Positions 1 through 10,467 are shown, counted from the first letter of the stretch. The stretch is 64,000 bases of DNA from Methanomicrobiaceae archaeon (GCA_016926855.1 JAFGNT010000021.1:62001-126000), one strand, 5' to 3'. Translations and numbers: made by a program. The notes: generated by a model from the letters alone, not told the origin.

Positions 1-9
1 GGGGCGACG

Positions 10-1749
10 GTGGTGTTGTTCGTCACCGAAGCCCTCAGGGTGGACGTCATTGCCATCGTGGTGATGCTCGCCCTTGCGTGGCTCGGCCTCATCTCTCCTG
101 CAACCGCGTTTTCCGGATTCGCATCAAATGCGGTTATGTCCATCATCGCGGTCATGATTCTCGGCTACGGGATCGACCGGTCCGGTGTTATGAACCGCGT
201 TGCCCGGAAGATCGTGGAGGTGGCGGGCACCGGTGAAAAACGACTGACCGCGTTTTCTTCGGCGGTTGTCGGGATTGTCTCGGCATTCATGCAGAATATC
301 GGATCGGCCGCCCTGTTTCTTCCCGCGCTGCTGAGAATTTCCCGGAGCACCGGAACACCCCCCTCCCGGCTGCTTATGCCGATTGGATTTGCAGCGATTC
401 TCGGCGGCACGCTTACCATGATCGGGTCCAGTCCGCTCATTCTGCTCAACGATCTGCTCCGGCAGGGGGGGCTTGAACCGTTTGGTTTTTTTTCCGTCAC
501 ACCCATCGGACTGTGCCTCCTTGGTGCGGGTATTCTGTACTTTCTTGTTCTCGGACCCTCGGTGCTGCCTGCAGTATCATCCACACCGGGCATCCGGCAC
601 CCGCAACGGGAATTGATTGAGACCTGGCAGCTCCCCTCCTTTATCCACACCTATACCATTCTTGATGACAGCGCCCTGATCGGGCGCACCCGCGAAGAGA
701 TTCCCATGCAGACCCGGTACCACATCAGCCTGCTGGCAATCGAAGAAAAAAAGGATATCTTCTATGCTCCATGGCGATTCACACCGTTCTCCGCCGGTCA
801 GGCGCTCCTCCTGCTCGGCACCGTAGCGGATACCCGGGCATTCGCACGGGATTTCGGCTGTGCTCAAAAATACGAACCGAAGGCACTGCCGGGTGAGGAG
901 GACGCCGCGGGTTTTGCCGAAATTCTGGTCCGTCCCCGCGCAGGGATTACCGGTAAAACCTTGCGTGATCTCACGTTCCGGAAAAAATACGGGCTGGAAC
1001 CGCTTGTCCTGATGAAGGGCGATCGCGAGGAACGCGAAAATATGTCGGATATTCCCCTCACCCCCGGGGATACCATCGTTGTCTACGGATCGTGGCCCCG
1101 CATCCGGGCAATAGGTGCCGATCCGAACTTTGTGCTTGTCACCCCGGTCGAAGGGAAAGGCACCCGCCCCTCTAAAGCGGTATATGCCGTCCTCTGTTTC
1201 GGTGGAGGCATACTGCTGACCCTTGCAGGAGTCCCGATTGCACTCGGGCTTCTTTCCGGCGCCCTCGCCATGATCCTGTCGGGTGTGCTCTCCATTGACG
1301 AGGCGTACCAGTCAATCGACTGGCGGACGGTGTTTCTCCTGGCGGGCCTCATTCCCCTCGGCGCCGCTATGGAATCAACCGGAACTGCCGCTTTTATGGC
1401 AGACGGGCTGGCGGTCATCACCGGCGGCAGTCACCCGGTCGTCGTCCTGCTGGCAATCGCCCTGCTTACGACGTTTTTCACCCTGTTCATGTCGAACGTG
1501 GCGGCGACGGTCCTCCTTGTTCCGCTGGTGATCCTCATCGGCGAGGGATCCGGCATTGATCCCCGGGCGCTCGTCCTCCTCGTAGGGATCTGTGCCTCGA
1601 ATTCGTTCATGCTCCCGACGCATCAGGTCAATGCCTTCCTGATGGCGCCGGGCGGATACCACACTACCGATTACCTGAAGGCGGGCGGGGTGATGTCCGG
1701 CATTTTCATCGTCGTGGCTGTCGGTCTGATTTATATATTATATCTCTAA
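10..1749 (+). CDS. SLC13/DASS-family permease with internal TrkA-C (RCK_C) domains; may be 5'-truncated by the window edge
   Basis: Many hydrophobic TM segments at both ends, soluble middle with two RCK_C-like stretches (LLLLGTVADTRAF, LTPGDTIVVYGS); frame is open to the window start. Confidence 0.8.
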   Translation: MVLFVTEALRVDVIAIVVMLALAWLGLISPATAFSGFASNAVMSIIAVMILGYGIDRSGVMNRVARKIVEVAGTGEKRLTAFSSAVVGIVSAFMQNIGSAALFLPALLRISRSTGTPPSRLLMPIGFAAILGGTLTMIGSSPLILLNDLLRQGGLEPFGFFSVTPIGLCLLGAGILYFLVLGPSVLPAVSSTPGIRHPQRELIETWQLPSFIHTYTILDDSALIGRTREEIPMQTRYHISLLAIEEKKDIFYAPWRFTPFSAGQALLLLGTVADTRAFARDFGCAQKYEPKALPGEEDAAGFAEILVRPRAGITGKTLRDLTFRKKYGLEPLVLMKGDREERENMSDIPLTPGDTIVVYGSWPRIRAIGADPNFVLVTPVEGKGTRPSKAVYAVLCFGGGILLTLAGVPIALGLLSGALAMILSGVLSIDEAYQSIDWRTVFLLAGLIPLGAAMESTGTAAFMADGLAVITGGSHPVVVLLAIALLTTFFTLFMSNVAATVLLVPLVILIGEGSGIDPRALVLLVGICASNSFMLPTHQVNAFLMAPGGYHTTDYLKAGGVMSGIFIVVAVGLIYILYL

Positions 1750-1784
1750 ATACCAGAGTGCCAGAAGGCATACCGGTGGTTTTA

Positions 1785-3176
1785 ATGTATATCCAGCAGT
1801 TTTTCATCCCCGGGATTGCGCACAGCTCCTACCTTATCGCAGGTGATACAGAGTGCGCAGTCGTGGACCCGAGCCGTGATATCGACCGTTACCGTGCAGC
1901 GGCACGGGATCTCGGGCTGCCCATCACCCATATTCTCGAGACGCATCTCCACGCCGATTTCGTATCCGGGCATATCGAACTTGCCGAAGCGACGGGAGCC
2001 GCCATCTACGCACCTGCCGAGGGGCACTGCACCTTCCCCCACACGCCGGTCCGTACGGGCACGACGTTCGAACTCGATCGCATGACCTTCTCCGTCGCGG
2101 ATACCCCGGGGCATACTCCCGACTGCGTTGTCTATATCGTCACCGACCACGCCCGGGGTGACGGGCCGGCGGCAGTCTTTACCGGCGACACCCTCTTCGT
2201 CGGGGATGTCGGCCGCCCCGATCTCTTTCCCGGCAGGGCGAAGGAGCTGTCGCACCTGCTCTTCGAGAGCCTGCGGCATGCCATCCTCACCCTGCCGGAC
2301 GACTGCCTCGTCTACCCCGCCCATGGCGCCGGATCCCTCTGCGGACGCGCCATGGGGGCGATGCGAATGAGCACCATCGGGTACGAGCGGGCCAACAATC
2401 CGGCCCTCGGCATCGACGATCCGGAGGTGTTTGCGGAGACCCTGACCTCCCATATGCCGCCCGCACCGGATCATTTTTCCCGGTGCAGTGAGATCAACCG
2501 GCACGGTGCGCCGCCGCTCTCTATGTTCCCCGATGTGCCCGCACTCTCTCCAAAAGCGTTTCATGAGAAGATGCGGGACGGAAACACCGTCGTTTTAGGC
2601 ATTCGCAATTATGCGGGATTCGGCGGGCTGCATATCCCCGGGAGCTACCACATCGATATCGGCGGTAATTTCTCCACATTCGCAGGCTGGGTCATCCCTC
2701 CCGACCGGGATATCCTGCTGGTGACGGACAATCCCCTGCAGGTACCTGACGCGGCGGTGATGCTCCGGCGTGTCGGGCTCGACCGCATCGCCGGTTATCT
2801 TGCGGGCGGAACGCATGCATGGGTGACCGCGGGCTACGCGGCGGATCATGTGCACCAGCTCTCCCCCGCGGAGGTGCATGCCATGCTGCAGCGTCCGGAA
2901 GTCGTGCTCGTGGATGTGCGGACTCCCGAGGAATTTGCAGAGGGGCATGTGCCGGGTGCCGTCAATATCCTGGCGATGGACCTGCGCTCCCGGCATACCG
3001 ACCTTGACCCGGCGGCTCCGGTGATCGTGATGTGCCGCACCGGCCACCGGTCGAGCCTTGCAAGCAGCATCCTCAAACAGCATGGATTCGCAGATGTCTC
3101 CAATGCTGCGGGGGGGATTACCGGCTATATCGCCGGCGGCTTTATGGCCGGAGCCGCGAAGGACACTCACACCTGA
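1785..3176 (+). CDS. MBL-fold hydrolase fused to two rhodanese domains (persulfide dioxygenase / glyoxalase II-like)
   Basis: THLHADFVSGH metal-binding motif, GDTLFVGDVGRPDLF, PAHGAGS; C-terminal rhodanese with VMCRTGHRSSLA; start chosen at MYIQQFF. Confidence 0.9.
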   Translation: MYIQQFFIPGIAHSSYLIAGDTECAVVDPSRDIDRYRAAARDLGLPITHILETHLHADFVSGHIELAEATGAAIYAPAEGHCTFPHTPVRTGTTFELDRMTFSVADTPGHTPDCVVYIVTDHARGDGPAAVFTGDTLFVGDVGRPDLFPGRAKELSHLLFESLRHAILTLPDDCLVYPAHGAGSLCGRAMGAMRMSTIGYERANNPALGIDDPEVFAETLTSHMPPAPDHFSRCSEINRHGAPPLSMFPDVPALSPKAFHEKMRDGNTVVLGIRNYAGFGGLHIPGSYHIDIGGNFSTFAGWVIPPDRDILLVTDNPLQVPDAAVMLRRVGLDRIAGYLAGGTHAWVTAGYAADHVHQLSPAEVHAMLQRPEVVLVDVRTPEEFAEGHVPGAVNILAMDLRSRHTDLDPAAPVIVMCRTGHRSSLASSILKQHGFADVSNAAGGITGYIAGGFMAGAAKDTHT

Positions 3177-3187
3177 GGTGAAATAGT

Positions 3188-3685
3188 ATGGACTGGACTC
3201 CGTATCTGGCGGGAGCGGGCATCGGTGTTTTAAGCTGGCTTACCTTCCTGCTCTCGAACAAACCGCTCGGCTGTTCGACCGCGTTTGCACAGACATTCGG
3301 CATGATAGAATCGGCTATTCGGCCTGCCTCCCGGGACAAACCCTACTGGAAGAAGGTGCTCCCCACCATCGAATGGCAGTGGATGCTGGTGGTCGGCATC
3401 ATTATCGGCGCCTTTATCTCGTCCGTACTTGCCGGGGAATTCGCACTAATCTGGGTTCCCTCTGTGTATGGCGATGCATTCGGGTACGACCCCGTGTTCC
3501 GCGTCGCCGTTGCACTCATCGGCGGCATCCTGATGGGGCTCGGCGCCCGGTGGGCGGGCGGCTGTACGAGCGGACATGGTATTTCCGGAACACTGCAGCT
3601 TGCCCTCGCGAGCTGGGTCGCGGCCATCTGCTTCTTTATCGGTGGAATTGCAGCGGCGATAGTCATCTACGGGATGGCGGCCTAA
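3188..3685 (+). CDS. YeeE/YedE-family membrane protein (sulfur transport)
   Basis: RWAGGCTSGHGISGTLQLALASW, typical YeeE/YedE motif. Confidence 0.88.
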   Translation: MDWTPYLAGAGIGVLSWLTFLLSNKPLGCSTAFAQTFGMIESAIRPASRDKPYWKKVLPTIEWQWMLVVGIIIGAFISSVLAGEFALIWVPSVYGDAFGYDPVFRVAVALIGGILMGLGARWAGGCTSGHGISGTLQLALASWVAAICFFIGGIAAAIVIYGMAA

Positions 3686-3698
3686 GGAGGCGGAAGCG

Positions 3699-4256
3699 AT
3701 GTTTGAAACACTGCGTACCAATTCCCGGGCACAACTCGTGCTCGGACTGTTTATGGGAATCGCGTTCGGCTTCCTGCTCCAGACCGGAGGAGTGACCGAT
3801 TATAACATTATCATCGGGCAGCTGCTGCTCACTGACTTTACCGTTGTAAAAGTGATGCTTGCGGCGGTACTGGTCGGGATGCCCGGTGTCTACCTGATGA
3901 AGGAATGGGGCTGGGTGACCCTCCACGTCCGGTCGGGAGCGATTGGCTCGACCGTCATCGGCGGCCTCATCTTCGGCATCGGATTCGCCGTCCTCGGGTA
4001 CTGTCCCGGAACCGTGGCAGGGGCGGTCGGCCAGGGGGCACTCGATGCCCTCGTCGGGGGTGTTCCCGGCATTCTCATCGGCACCGGCCTCTTTGCCGCA
4101 CTGTACCCGGTGCTCAGCGAAAAAATCCTGGAAAAAGGACCTTTTCCGGCAGACACCTTCCCTGAACTGCTCGGGGTGAATCCCTGGATGGTCGTCATCC
4201 CGGTGGCGGTCTTTATCCTCGCCATTTTGGCGGGGCTTGAATATCTCGGGCTCTGA
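3699..4256 (+). CDS. YeeE/YedE-family membrane protein, second half/paralog
   Basis: GFAVLGYCPGTVAGAVGQGALDALVGG typical motif; immediately downstream of the first YeeE gene. Confidence 0.88.
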   Translation: MFETLRTNSRAQLVLGLFMGIAFGFLLQTGGVTDYNIIIGQLLLTDFTVVKVMLAAVLVGMPGVYLMKEWGWVTLHVRSGAIGSTVIGGLIFGIGFAVLGYCPGTVAGAVGQGALDALVGGVPGILIGTGLFAALYPVLSEKILEKGPFPADTFPELLGVNPWMVVIPVAVFILAILAGLEYLGL

Positions 4257-4358
4257 CAGGAGATGCGGGCAGGCGGGTAACATGTCGGGGGACATGGTTG
4301 CCTCCGACATTCAATTTTTAAAAAAGGTCCTGCGGGAAGCGTGCTGCACCGAAAAAAA

Positions 4359-5276
4359 TTAATTTCCCTGATAGATGCGAAGCGCCTCATCGACGGACGC
4401 ATCATCCATAGTAATCGCGGATATGGCGTTGCACATCCTCACCGCCTCGTCAAGGGGCTTCTGGTGGATGTTCCTGCCCGTCGCGTTCCCGGACGCCCCG
4501 CCGGAATGGATCTGCTCGTAAAGCTGTGTGAGGAATGCCGCCGCATCCACGCTGGAACCGCCCGCACACACCACTTTCGTGCGTCCGGCGGCTTTGGTCA
4601 CCTCGGTGATCTGGTCTGCGGTGGATATGCCGTCTTTCTTCGGGGCGTTCACTTTCACGAAATCGCTCCCGAGACACGCTGCGGCACCCGCCGCTCCCGC
4701 TATCAGGTGCGGGTCCTTCTCGTCCTTTACCGCGGTACCCCGGGGATAAATCCAGAGCACGGTCACAAGCCCGTGCCGGTGCGCCTTAAACACGAGCTGT
4801 GCCGCCTGCGAGAGCATCTCCGCCTCCGACTCGCTGCCCAGATAGATGGTATACCCCACGGCCGCGATCTTCAGGCCGCTGGATTCACGGAATTTCACTA
4901 CGTCCTTGAGCGAATACAGGCCCGGACTGAAGGGATCCTTCTGGGCCGTCTTGATAAGGTGGGTCTTCGAATTGATCTTGACCAGGTAGGGAATATCCGG
5001 GTAATCCATCCCGTACCGCGCAATGAGGCCGAGCTGCGTGGCAAAAACGCCGATCCTGCCCTGGTCCGCGATCCGGAACAGATGCTCGGGATCGGCGTCG
5101 TCGGGATGAATACCCTCTCCGTAAAAATCATCGTTTAAGTGCTCCATCTTCTGGTCGCCGGCAAAGAGCATCAGCCGCCCCGTTCCTCTGGTAATCAGCT
5201 GGTAATTCTCACGATACATGTCCCGGTAGTCCTCGGGAACGTCGAGCGGGACTTTCACTTCGGATTGCACAGTCAT
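4359..5276 (-). CDS. Class I (DhnA-type) fructose-bisphosphate aldolase-like protein
   Basis: FAGDQKMEHLNDDFYG, SDFVKVNAPKKDG, KVVCAGGSSVD; archaeal DhnA-type aldolase features. Confidence 0.85.
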   Translation of the reverse strand: MTVQSEVKVPLDVPEDYRDMYRENYQLITRGTGRLMLFAGDQKMEHLNDDFYGEGIHPDDADPEHLFRIADQGRIGVFATQLGLIARYGMDYPDIPYLVKINSKTHLIKTAQKDPFSPGLYSLKDVVKFRESSGLKIAAVGYTIYLGSESEAEMLSQAAQLVFKAHRHGLVTVLWIYPRGTAVKDEKDPHLIAGAAGAAACLGSDFVKVNAPKKDGISTADQITEVTKAAGRTKVVCAGGSSVDAAAFLTQLYEQIHSGGASGNATGRNIHQKPLDEAVRMCNAISAITMDDASVDEALRIYQGN

Positions 5277-5350
5277 TCACCCCTTTCAATCTGGTACTCT
5301 TACACTTCGGATTGCATCGTGCTACTCTGTCACATCGGATTGCAACCAGG
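5255..5350. repeat. Three copies of a TTCGGATTGCA-type element, two of them in 28-bp tandem units, spanning the start and 5' leader of the aldolase gene
   Basis: CGGATTGCA at 5261, 5308 and 5336; units GGTACTCTTACACTTCGGATTGCATCGT / GCTACTCTGTCACATCGGATTGCAACCA. Confidence 0.75.
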
Positions 5351-5435
5351 TACTTCGATAATCTCAATGCAGATACATAAATTTTATTCGGTGCGATTTC
5401 CCGTTCCGTTTCATCATGTTTCCGGCTGCCGCTCG

Positions 5436-8267
5436 TCAGCGGATTGCGGTGATGACCCTTCCGCTCTCGGCCTCGTATCGCCGGACCGCGTCCGGAGCGC
5501 CGATCAGCAGTCTCCGTACGGTGTTGTAGACACTCGGGGCGGACTGCTCGTCAACCGTGGAGAGGAGCGAAACGAGAAGCCCGACGAGCGGAACGTGGTA
5601 CACCGGTTCCATCCTGTCGATGTCACCGAAGACGGAGAGTGCGTTTACCGTTGTATATTCGTTCACCCGGGCAAGGCGGATGAGGACATCCTGCAGGTAC
5701 TGCCTGCCGTCCTCAGTCTGGAGCGAAATTTTCCGGTTTCGGGCAAACCGGCCGTACAGGGCCCGCTGATCGTTTGCCTGCTTAATCCTGAAGGACGGCG
5801 AGGCTTCAGCCCGACGAATGAGTGCCAGCGCATCGCTGCTCCCCGACCCGGCGACGGCCGAGAGAAACGCCTCCCACGCGACCGGATGGTGCCCGCTTTC
5901 CTCTAAAAACGCTGCAAACACGGCATCGCGATCGGGGGCGGTACAGGTGAGATACGTTGCAAATGCAACCTGCCTGTCGGTCGCGTTCGGCGAGGTGTCG
6001 AACTGTTTCTTGAGCAGCCGGTGGATCTCCGGGGTGTCCTGTGTTGCCAGAATTCCGATGCAGAGGTTCCTGATCTGGCGGTTCTTTATGTCGGCAATCC
6101 GCGAAGAGATGTCCGGGTTGTCGGTAACACGGCCGGAGTACCGGGCAGAGAGGTCCAGCAGTGTTTCCGTATGACGTTGTGCGATTGCACGCAGGATTGC
6201 GAGCCGCACTTCATAGAGATCCCGGTACCGGTGGGAGAATTCTTCGTCCTCAACCGATTCGAATATCGTCAGGAAATACCCGCCTGCAGTCGCCATCAGG
6301 GTGTCGTCGGAAAGCAGTTCAACGAAGAGATCGGCAAAAGAGTCGGACACAGCAGACCCGGGATTCGAGAGGAGGCGCATTTTTTCGCGATCACATATCC
6401 GGTGGAACGCGAGGAACCTGCCAACGATATCGGTATCCTTTCGTACCTGCAGGTACAGCTCGTCTTCCGGTGCTTCGTATCTCACGATGCCGTAAAAGGA
6501 ATACCCGCGGTTCACGGAGACGAACGCCGGTTTCGGGACGTCCGTAAAACGGATGACTGTTTCCTTCTTTCGGATGACGGCCAGCTGCTCTGCGATATCA
6601 CGCCCGTCTGCATCGACACAGGCGACAGCGAAGGGAAACTCCCAGATAGTATCCCCGATAGTCGCCTGCTGGACGCACCGGAGCGTCATCGTGCGGGCAC
6701 CCGGATCATAATCCGTGGTCACGTGCAGTTCGGGGTACCCCCGCTGCTTGAGCCATGTGCGGGACGTTGCCGTAAAATCCATCCCGGAAACTTCCTCCAT
6801 GGCACCTATCCACTGGGTGCGGGTGGCGTTGCCATGCCCGTACCGACGGTGGTACAGGTCAAGCCCCTCCGCAAAGCGTCCGCTCCCGATGAGGGTTTCG
6901 ATCATGCGCACGAATTCGGGTGCTTTGACGTAGGTGACGCCCGTGATGAGTTCGTTCGGATCATTGAACCCGTCCGGTTCGATCGGAAGGGAGCCCGCCC
7001 CCCGATCATAGGAGAGCGTTCCCCCGTCCGGGGAGAGCAGGGTGAGCACCGTCTGGAGCCTGCTGTATTTCTCCCCGAACAGGAAAGCGTGGTACATTCG
7101 TTCGATATGTACCGTAACCGCTTCGTTGAGCCAGATCTCGAAGGGGCTCCACCCGGTCACTTCCGACCCGTTCAGGTTGTGGTAGAACTCGTGCACCTTG
7201 ACGCTCACCATATACTCAAACGCGGGGTCGGTCATCTGCGTAAAAGGCATGATGCGGTTCGTGGATATTGTCGTGTTGCCGACATTCTCCATGCCCCCGA
7301 AATCGGAATTTTGCATGCCGATCTCGCGATACACGGTTCCCGTATAGGTATACCCGGGAGTGATCGTTTCCATCAGGCGGGCGAGCGATGCCCGGAGCAC
7401 CGGAAGGGCGGCATCAACGCCATCCCTGATAAAAGTGTCGCGTTTCCGCGAGAGCGCATATATCCTGTCGCGAATCTCCCGGCCGATGTGGTATTCGGGG
7501 CCGGTATAGAGGTGCACCCAGAGAATTGCGTCGGCGAGCACGTCGAGCGCACGGTTCGCAGCATCCGGGTCTGAACCCGGCGGGACCAGCAGTTCGAGCG
7601 TAAACTTCCGGCCGCCGGGATACTCGAAGGGGCGGGAAAAGGTGGCATAGGTGCCGACACCGAGGAAAAAGAGGTACGGGGCCATGGGAGTGATCAGATT
7701 TTCATAGGTGATCGCCACCCGTCCGCCGCTTACCGGGTGCCGCGGCACTGCCACGTCTCCGTTTGTGATTAGATTGGTATACCGCTCGTCGGCGATGATT
7801 GTTGTTGTGTACGTGCATTTTGCGGTCATGTCGTCGAGACACGGGACAAGCCGCTGGAAACCCCACTGCTGGCACTGGGTGATCTGCTGCGGTGGGGCTC
7901 CTTTTGGTGTTTCATCGTAATAGAGCCCTTCGAGCACATGTGATGAGGGCCTGCATACCGTCCGCGTCTCAACGGAGAATGATGTGCGGGGAGGAACGGG
8001 ATGGGAAAACACGACCGAGAGGAGGTGCGCGTCCGTATCATACTCGTAACTGACAGCGCCCGTGTCTGATTCAACGCTTACAATCTCAAGATTTTTTGCA
8101 TTCAGCTGCAGGGTCGTGAGAGGTGTTTCACGGGTCTCTGCGGAGAGGATGGAGTGCACGCGGGTATGATCGTCGAAGACGTCGAATGTCAGATCCATAT
8201 GGCGGACGACGACGGGAGGTTCACCGAAATCCTCCGGATAATATTTGAAAAGGCGTTTGGGGCTCAT
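5436..8267 (-). CDS. M1-family metallopeptidase (aminopeptidase N-like)
   Basis: HEFYHNLNGSEVTGWSPFEIWLNEAVTVHIE (HExxH...E zinc motif), GGMENVGNTT exopeptidase motif. Confidence 0.92.
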   Translation of the reverse strand: MSPKRLFKYYPEDFGEPPVVVRHMDLTFDVFDDHTRVHSILSAETRETPLTTLQLNAKNLEIVSVESDTGAVSYEYDTDAHLLSVVFSHPVPPRTSFSVETRTVCRPSSHVLEGLYYDETPKGAPPQQITQCQQWGFQRLVPCLDDMTAKCTYTTTIIADERYTNLITNGDVAVPRHPVSGGRVAITYENLITPMAPYLFFLGVGTYATFSRPFEYPGGRKFTLELLVPPGSDPDAANRALDVLADAILWVHLYTGPEYHIGREIRDRIYALSRKRDTFIRDGVDAALPVLRASLARLMETITPGYTYTGTVYREIGMQNSDFGGMENVGNTTISTNRIMPFTQMTDPAFEYMVSVKVHEFYHNLNGSEVTGWSPFEIWLNEAVTVHIERMYHAFLFGEKYSRLQTVLTLLSPDGGTLSYDRGAGSLPIEPDGFNDPNELITGVTYVKAPEFVRMIETLIGSGRFAEGLDLYHRRYGHGNATRTQWIGAMEEVSGMDFTATSRTWLKQRGYPELHVTTDYDPGARTMTLRCVQQATIGDTIWEFPFAVACVDADGRDIAEQLAVIRKKETVIRFTDVPKPAFVSVNRGYSFYGIVRYEAPEDELYLQVRKDTDIVGRFLAFHRICDREKMRLLSNPGSAVSDSFADLFVELLSDDTLMATAGGYFLTIFESVEDEEFSHRYRDLYEVRLAILRAIAQRHTETLLDLSARYSGRVTDNPDISSRIADIKNRQIRNLCIGILATQDTPEIHRLLKKQFDTSPNATDRQVAFATYLTCTAPDRDAVFAAFLEESGHHPVAWEAFLSAVAGSGSSDALALIRRAEASPSFRIKQANDQRALYGRFARNRKISLQTEDGRQYLQDVLIRLARVNEYTTVNALSVFGDIDRMEPVYHVPLVGLLVSLLSTVDEQSAPSVYNTVRRLLIGAPDAVRRYEAESGRVITAIR

Positions 8268-8320
8268 GCTATGATAGATGGGATGATGAACACATATAAG
8301 GATTGACCGGAGGGACCGGT

Positions 8321-9232
8321 TTACCCGGCGCCCGTGATTTCGTCTTCACCGTAATACCGGGTGATGAATTCCCTGAGTTTGCCTGATTCCACCCAGCCGC
8401 GGTCAAGCTGCTGGACAAGTGCATCGACCTCCATGACCTGTCCCCTGATGGTCGAATCCGTCTCCGTCTCCCCGTGGGAGACGAGACCGAGGATCACCTG
8501 AAGGGGATTTCTTATCTGGTCGCTGAGTCGTGCAAATTCAAGAGTGTTCATTTCCATTTCCTTAAACATTCCCATTTTAAGATTTTCAAGCATCGTCCGG
8601 CTCGTGATGTCGCGAATCACGATGATTACCATCGTCACACTATCGTTATCCATGACGGGAATTCTGCGGATTTCAGCCGGGATGGTGGTGCCTGAAGAAG
8701 TTTCGATTACGAATTCTCCCTCTGTCATTCCTTTTCCGGCAAACACCGCATCAATCCCCTCCCATGCGGCCGTGGGCCACGAGACGAGCAGATCCGGGAG
8801 AGATGCACCGGCAACAGCCCTGTCCGGTTCCTCACCGATTATTTCCGAGAAGACCGTATTGCACATCCGCACCTGCAGGTCACGAGTCACGACGACAATC
8901 CCGTCCCTCAGGGAATCGATCGTGGAATGGTACAGCCGCTCGGAATCCTCAAGGGCACGCTGTGATGTGCGCATTGCCTGTGCATAACTGTGTGTCAGGA
9001 AAAAGACCAGCCATGCGGTGAAGATGATAAAGACGAGTCCGTTGATATTCATGAGCGACTGGATCGTTGCGGTATCGTCGACAGTCCGGAAAAGGATCCA
9101 TGCCGAAAAGAGAAACCAGAGCGCACTGAAAAACGCATAGATAGCTGATATACGAAGCGGACTGAGTGAAAACAAAGAAAAATGACGTGTTTCTGGTTTT
9201 CGTCCATCCTGCATGTACATTCCCTTTCTCAT
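8321..9232 (-). CDS. Membrane PAS-domain sensor protein without a recognisable HATPase domain
   Basis: N-terminal TM segments then PAS (LYHSTIDSLRDGIVVVTRDLQVRMCNTVFSEIIGEE), IVIRDITSR; ends after a DHp-like helix (LSDQIRNPLQVILG). Confidence 0.75.
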   Translation of the reverse strand: MRKGMYMQDGRKPETRHFSLFSLSPLRISAIYAFFSALWFLFSAWILFRTVDDTATIQSLMNINGLVFIIFTAWLVFFLTHSYAQAMRTSQRALEDSERLYHSTIDSLRDGIVVVTRDLQVRMCNTVFSEIIGEEPDRAVAGASLPDLLVSWPTAAWEGIDAVFAGKGMTEGEFVIETSSGTTIPAEIRRIPVMDNDSVTMVIIVIRDITSRTMLENLKMGMFKEMEMNTLEFARLSDQIRNPLQVILGLVSHGETETDSTIRGQVMEVDALVQQLDRGWVESGKLREFITRYYGEDEITGAG

Positions 9233-9427
9233 CTGAAAAATGCAGCCGCAGATATTTAATACATTGGTATTTCACCAGAAAAAAGGAATTTCCAGCGGCC
9301 TGCAACCCGATCCGCTCTTCCCCTGCAAAGAGATGTGCCGGAATATCCTGCGGACCGCTCATCCCCTGTAATATAGAAAGGTATTTATAGCGAAATCTCA
9401 TGAATTTGTTGCTAGGGTGCATTCGTA

Positions 9428-10039
9428 ATGAACACGTTTTACCAAAAATTTGGGACAATTGCCCTGATATTGACTGTACTTATCGGTTTCTGCATGGTCT
9501 CCGGGTGTTCCGGCGACTCGGGATCGGCGACTCCCGCCACACCGGCTGCGACCATGGCGCCGACTGCCCGCGAGACGGGTACCGGAGGGCCCTCCGGTGC
9601 CAGTGCCGTTCACTACACCGAACTTTACCGGTTCTTCCCGACACCGACATCCAACTGGATTGCCGAAGACCCCACCGGTATGACGATGAGTGCCGCGGAC
9701 GGAGAATGGAGCTTCGCCCAGAGGGAATACACGCACAAGACCAATCCCGAGATCGTCGTGGATATCGTCATCCAGGACACGGCAGGAATGGAGGTCGGGT
9801 ATTTCCAGGCATGGGACTCATTTGTCACTATGGATACTCCTGAAATGTCATGGAAGCAGATCACAGTGCAGGGATATCCCGCATGGGAGTTCTATGACAA
9901 AACAGAGAACGTGTATACGCAGGTCATCGGCATCAATGATCGGTTTATCGTCTGGATTAATCTGGAAAACGGAAACCAGAACTATCTCACCGTCTTTAAC
10001 ACGGGCATGGATCTCAAAGGCCTTGCGGCGCTTGCCTGA
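9428..10039 (+). CDS. Secreted lipoprotein, unknown function
   Basis: Signal peptide/lipobox (MVSGCSGDSG), low-complexity Thr/Ala/Pro linker, globular domain. Confidence 0.7.
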   Translation: MNTFYQKFGTIALILTVLIGFCMVSGCSGDSGSATPATPAATMAPTARETGTGGPSGASAVHYTELYRFFPTPTSNWIAEDPTGMTMSAADGEWSFAQREYTHKTNPEIVVDIVIQDTAGMEVGYFQAWDSFVTMDTPEMSWKQITVQGYPAWEFYDKTENVYTQVIGINDRFIVWINLENGNQNYLTVFNTGMDLKGLAALA

Positions 10040-10143
10040 GGCAGGCTCTCCTTTTTTCCCATTTTCGCCGAAAAGGCGGGATCGGCCGGCCGAATCATGA
10101 TGGGCCCGCAAGATATTTTTGGGGAGGATACCTATCCACACCT

Positions 10144-10467
10144 ATGCTTGGTGAGGAAATCTTCCAGTATGCTGCCACGTTCTTCGGATTGGTCGGTGCA
10201 GTCATCACGATATACGGCGGCTTGCAGGCATCGTTACGCATTATTCAGCGGGAAGTGCTCAGGCAGCCGCTCAAATATACCTACATACGCTTAGAATTCA
10301 CCAATAAAATCGTATTCGGCCTGGAATTCTTTATCGCCTCGGACATCCTCACCACGCTGATTGCGCCGACACAGGAGGAGCTCCTGCTTCTCGGGACCGT
10401 CGTCGTCATCAGGGTCGTGCTCGGGTATTTCCTGGAAAAAGAAGCTGAAGAATTCCAGGTCGACTAA
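10144..10467 (+). CDS. DUF1622-like membrane protein
   Basis: Three hydrophobic helices with FGLEFFIASDILTTLIAPT and VVVIRVVLGYFLEKE motifs. Confidence 0.75.
   Translation: MLGEEIFQYAATFFGLVGAVITIYGGLQASLRIIQREVLRQPLKYTYIRLEFTNKIVFGLEFFIASDILTTLIAPTQEELLLLGTVVVIRVVLGYFLEKEAEEFQVD

Noticed and set aside
6021-7574. 517-aa plus-strand ORF opposite the M1 peptidase
   Set aside because: Antisense of a well-supported peptidase gene; composition and lack of motifs indicate a shadow ORF.
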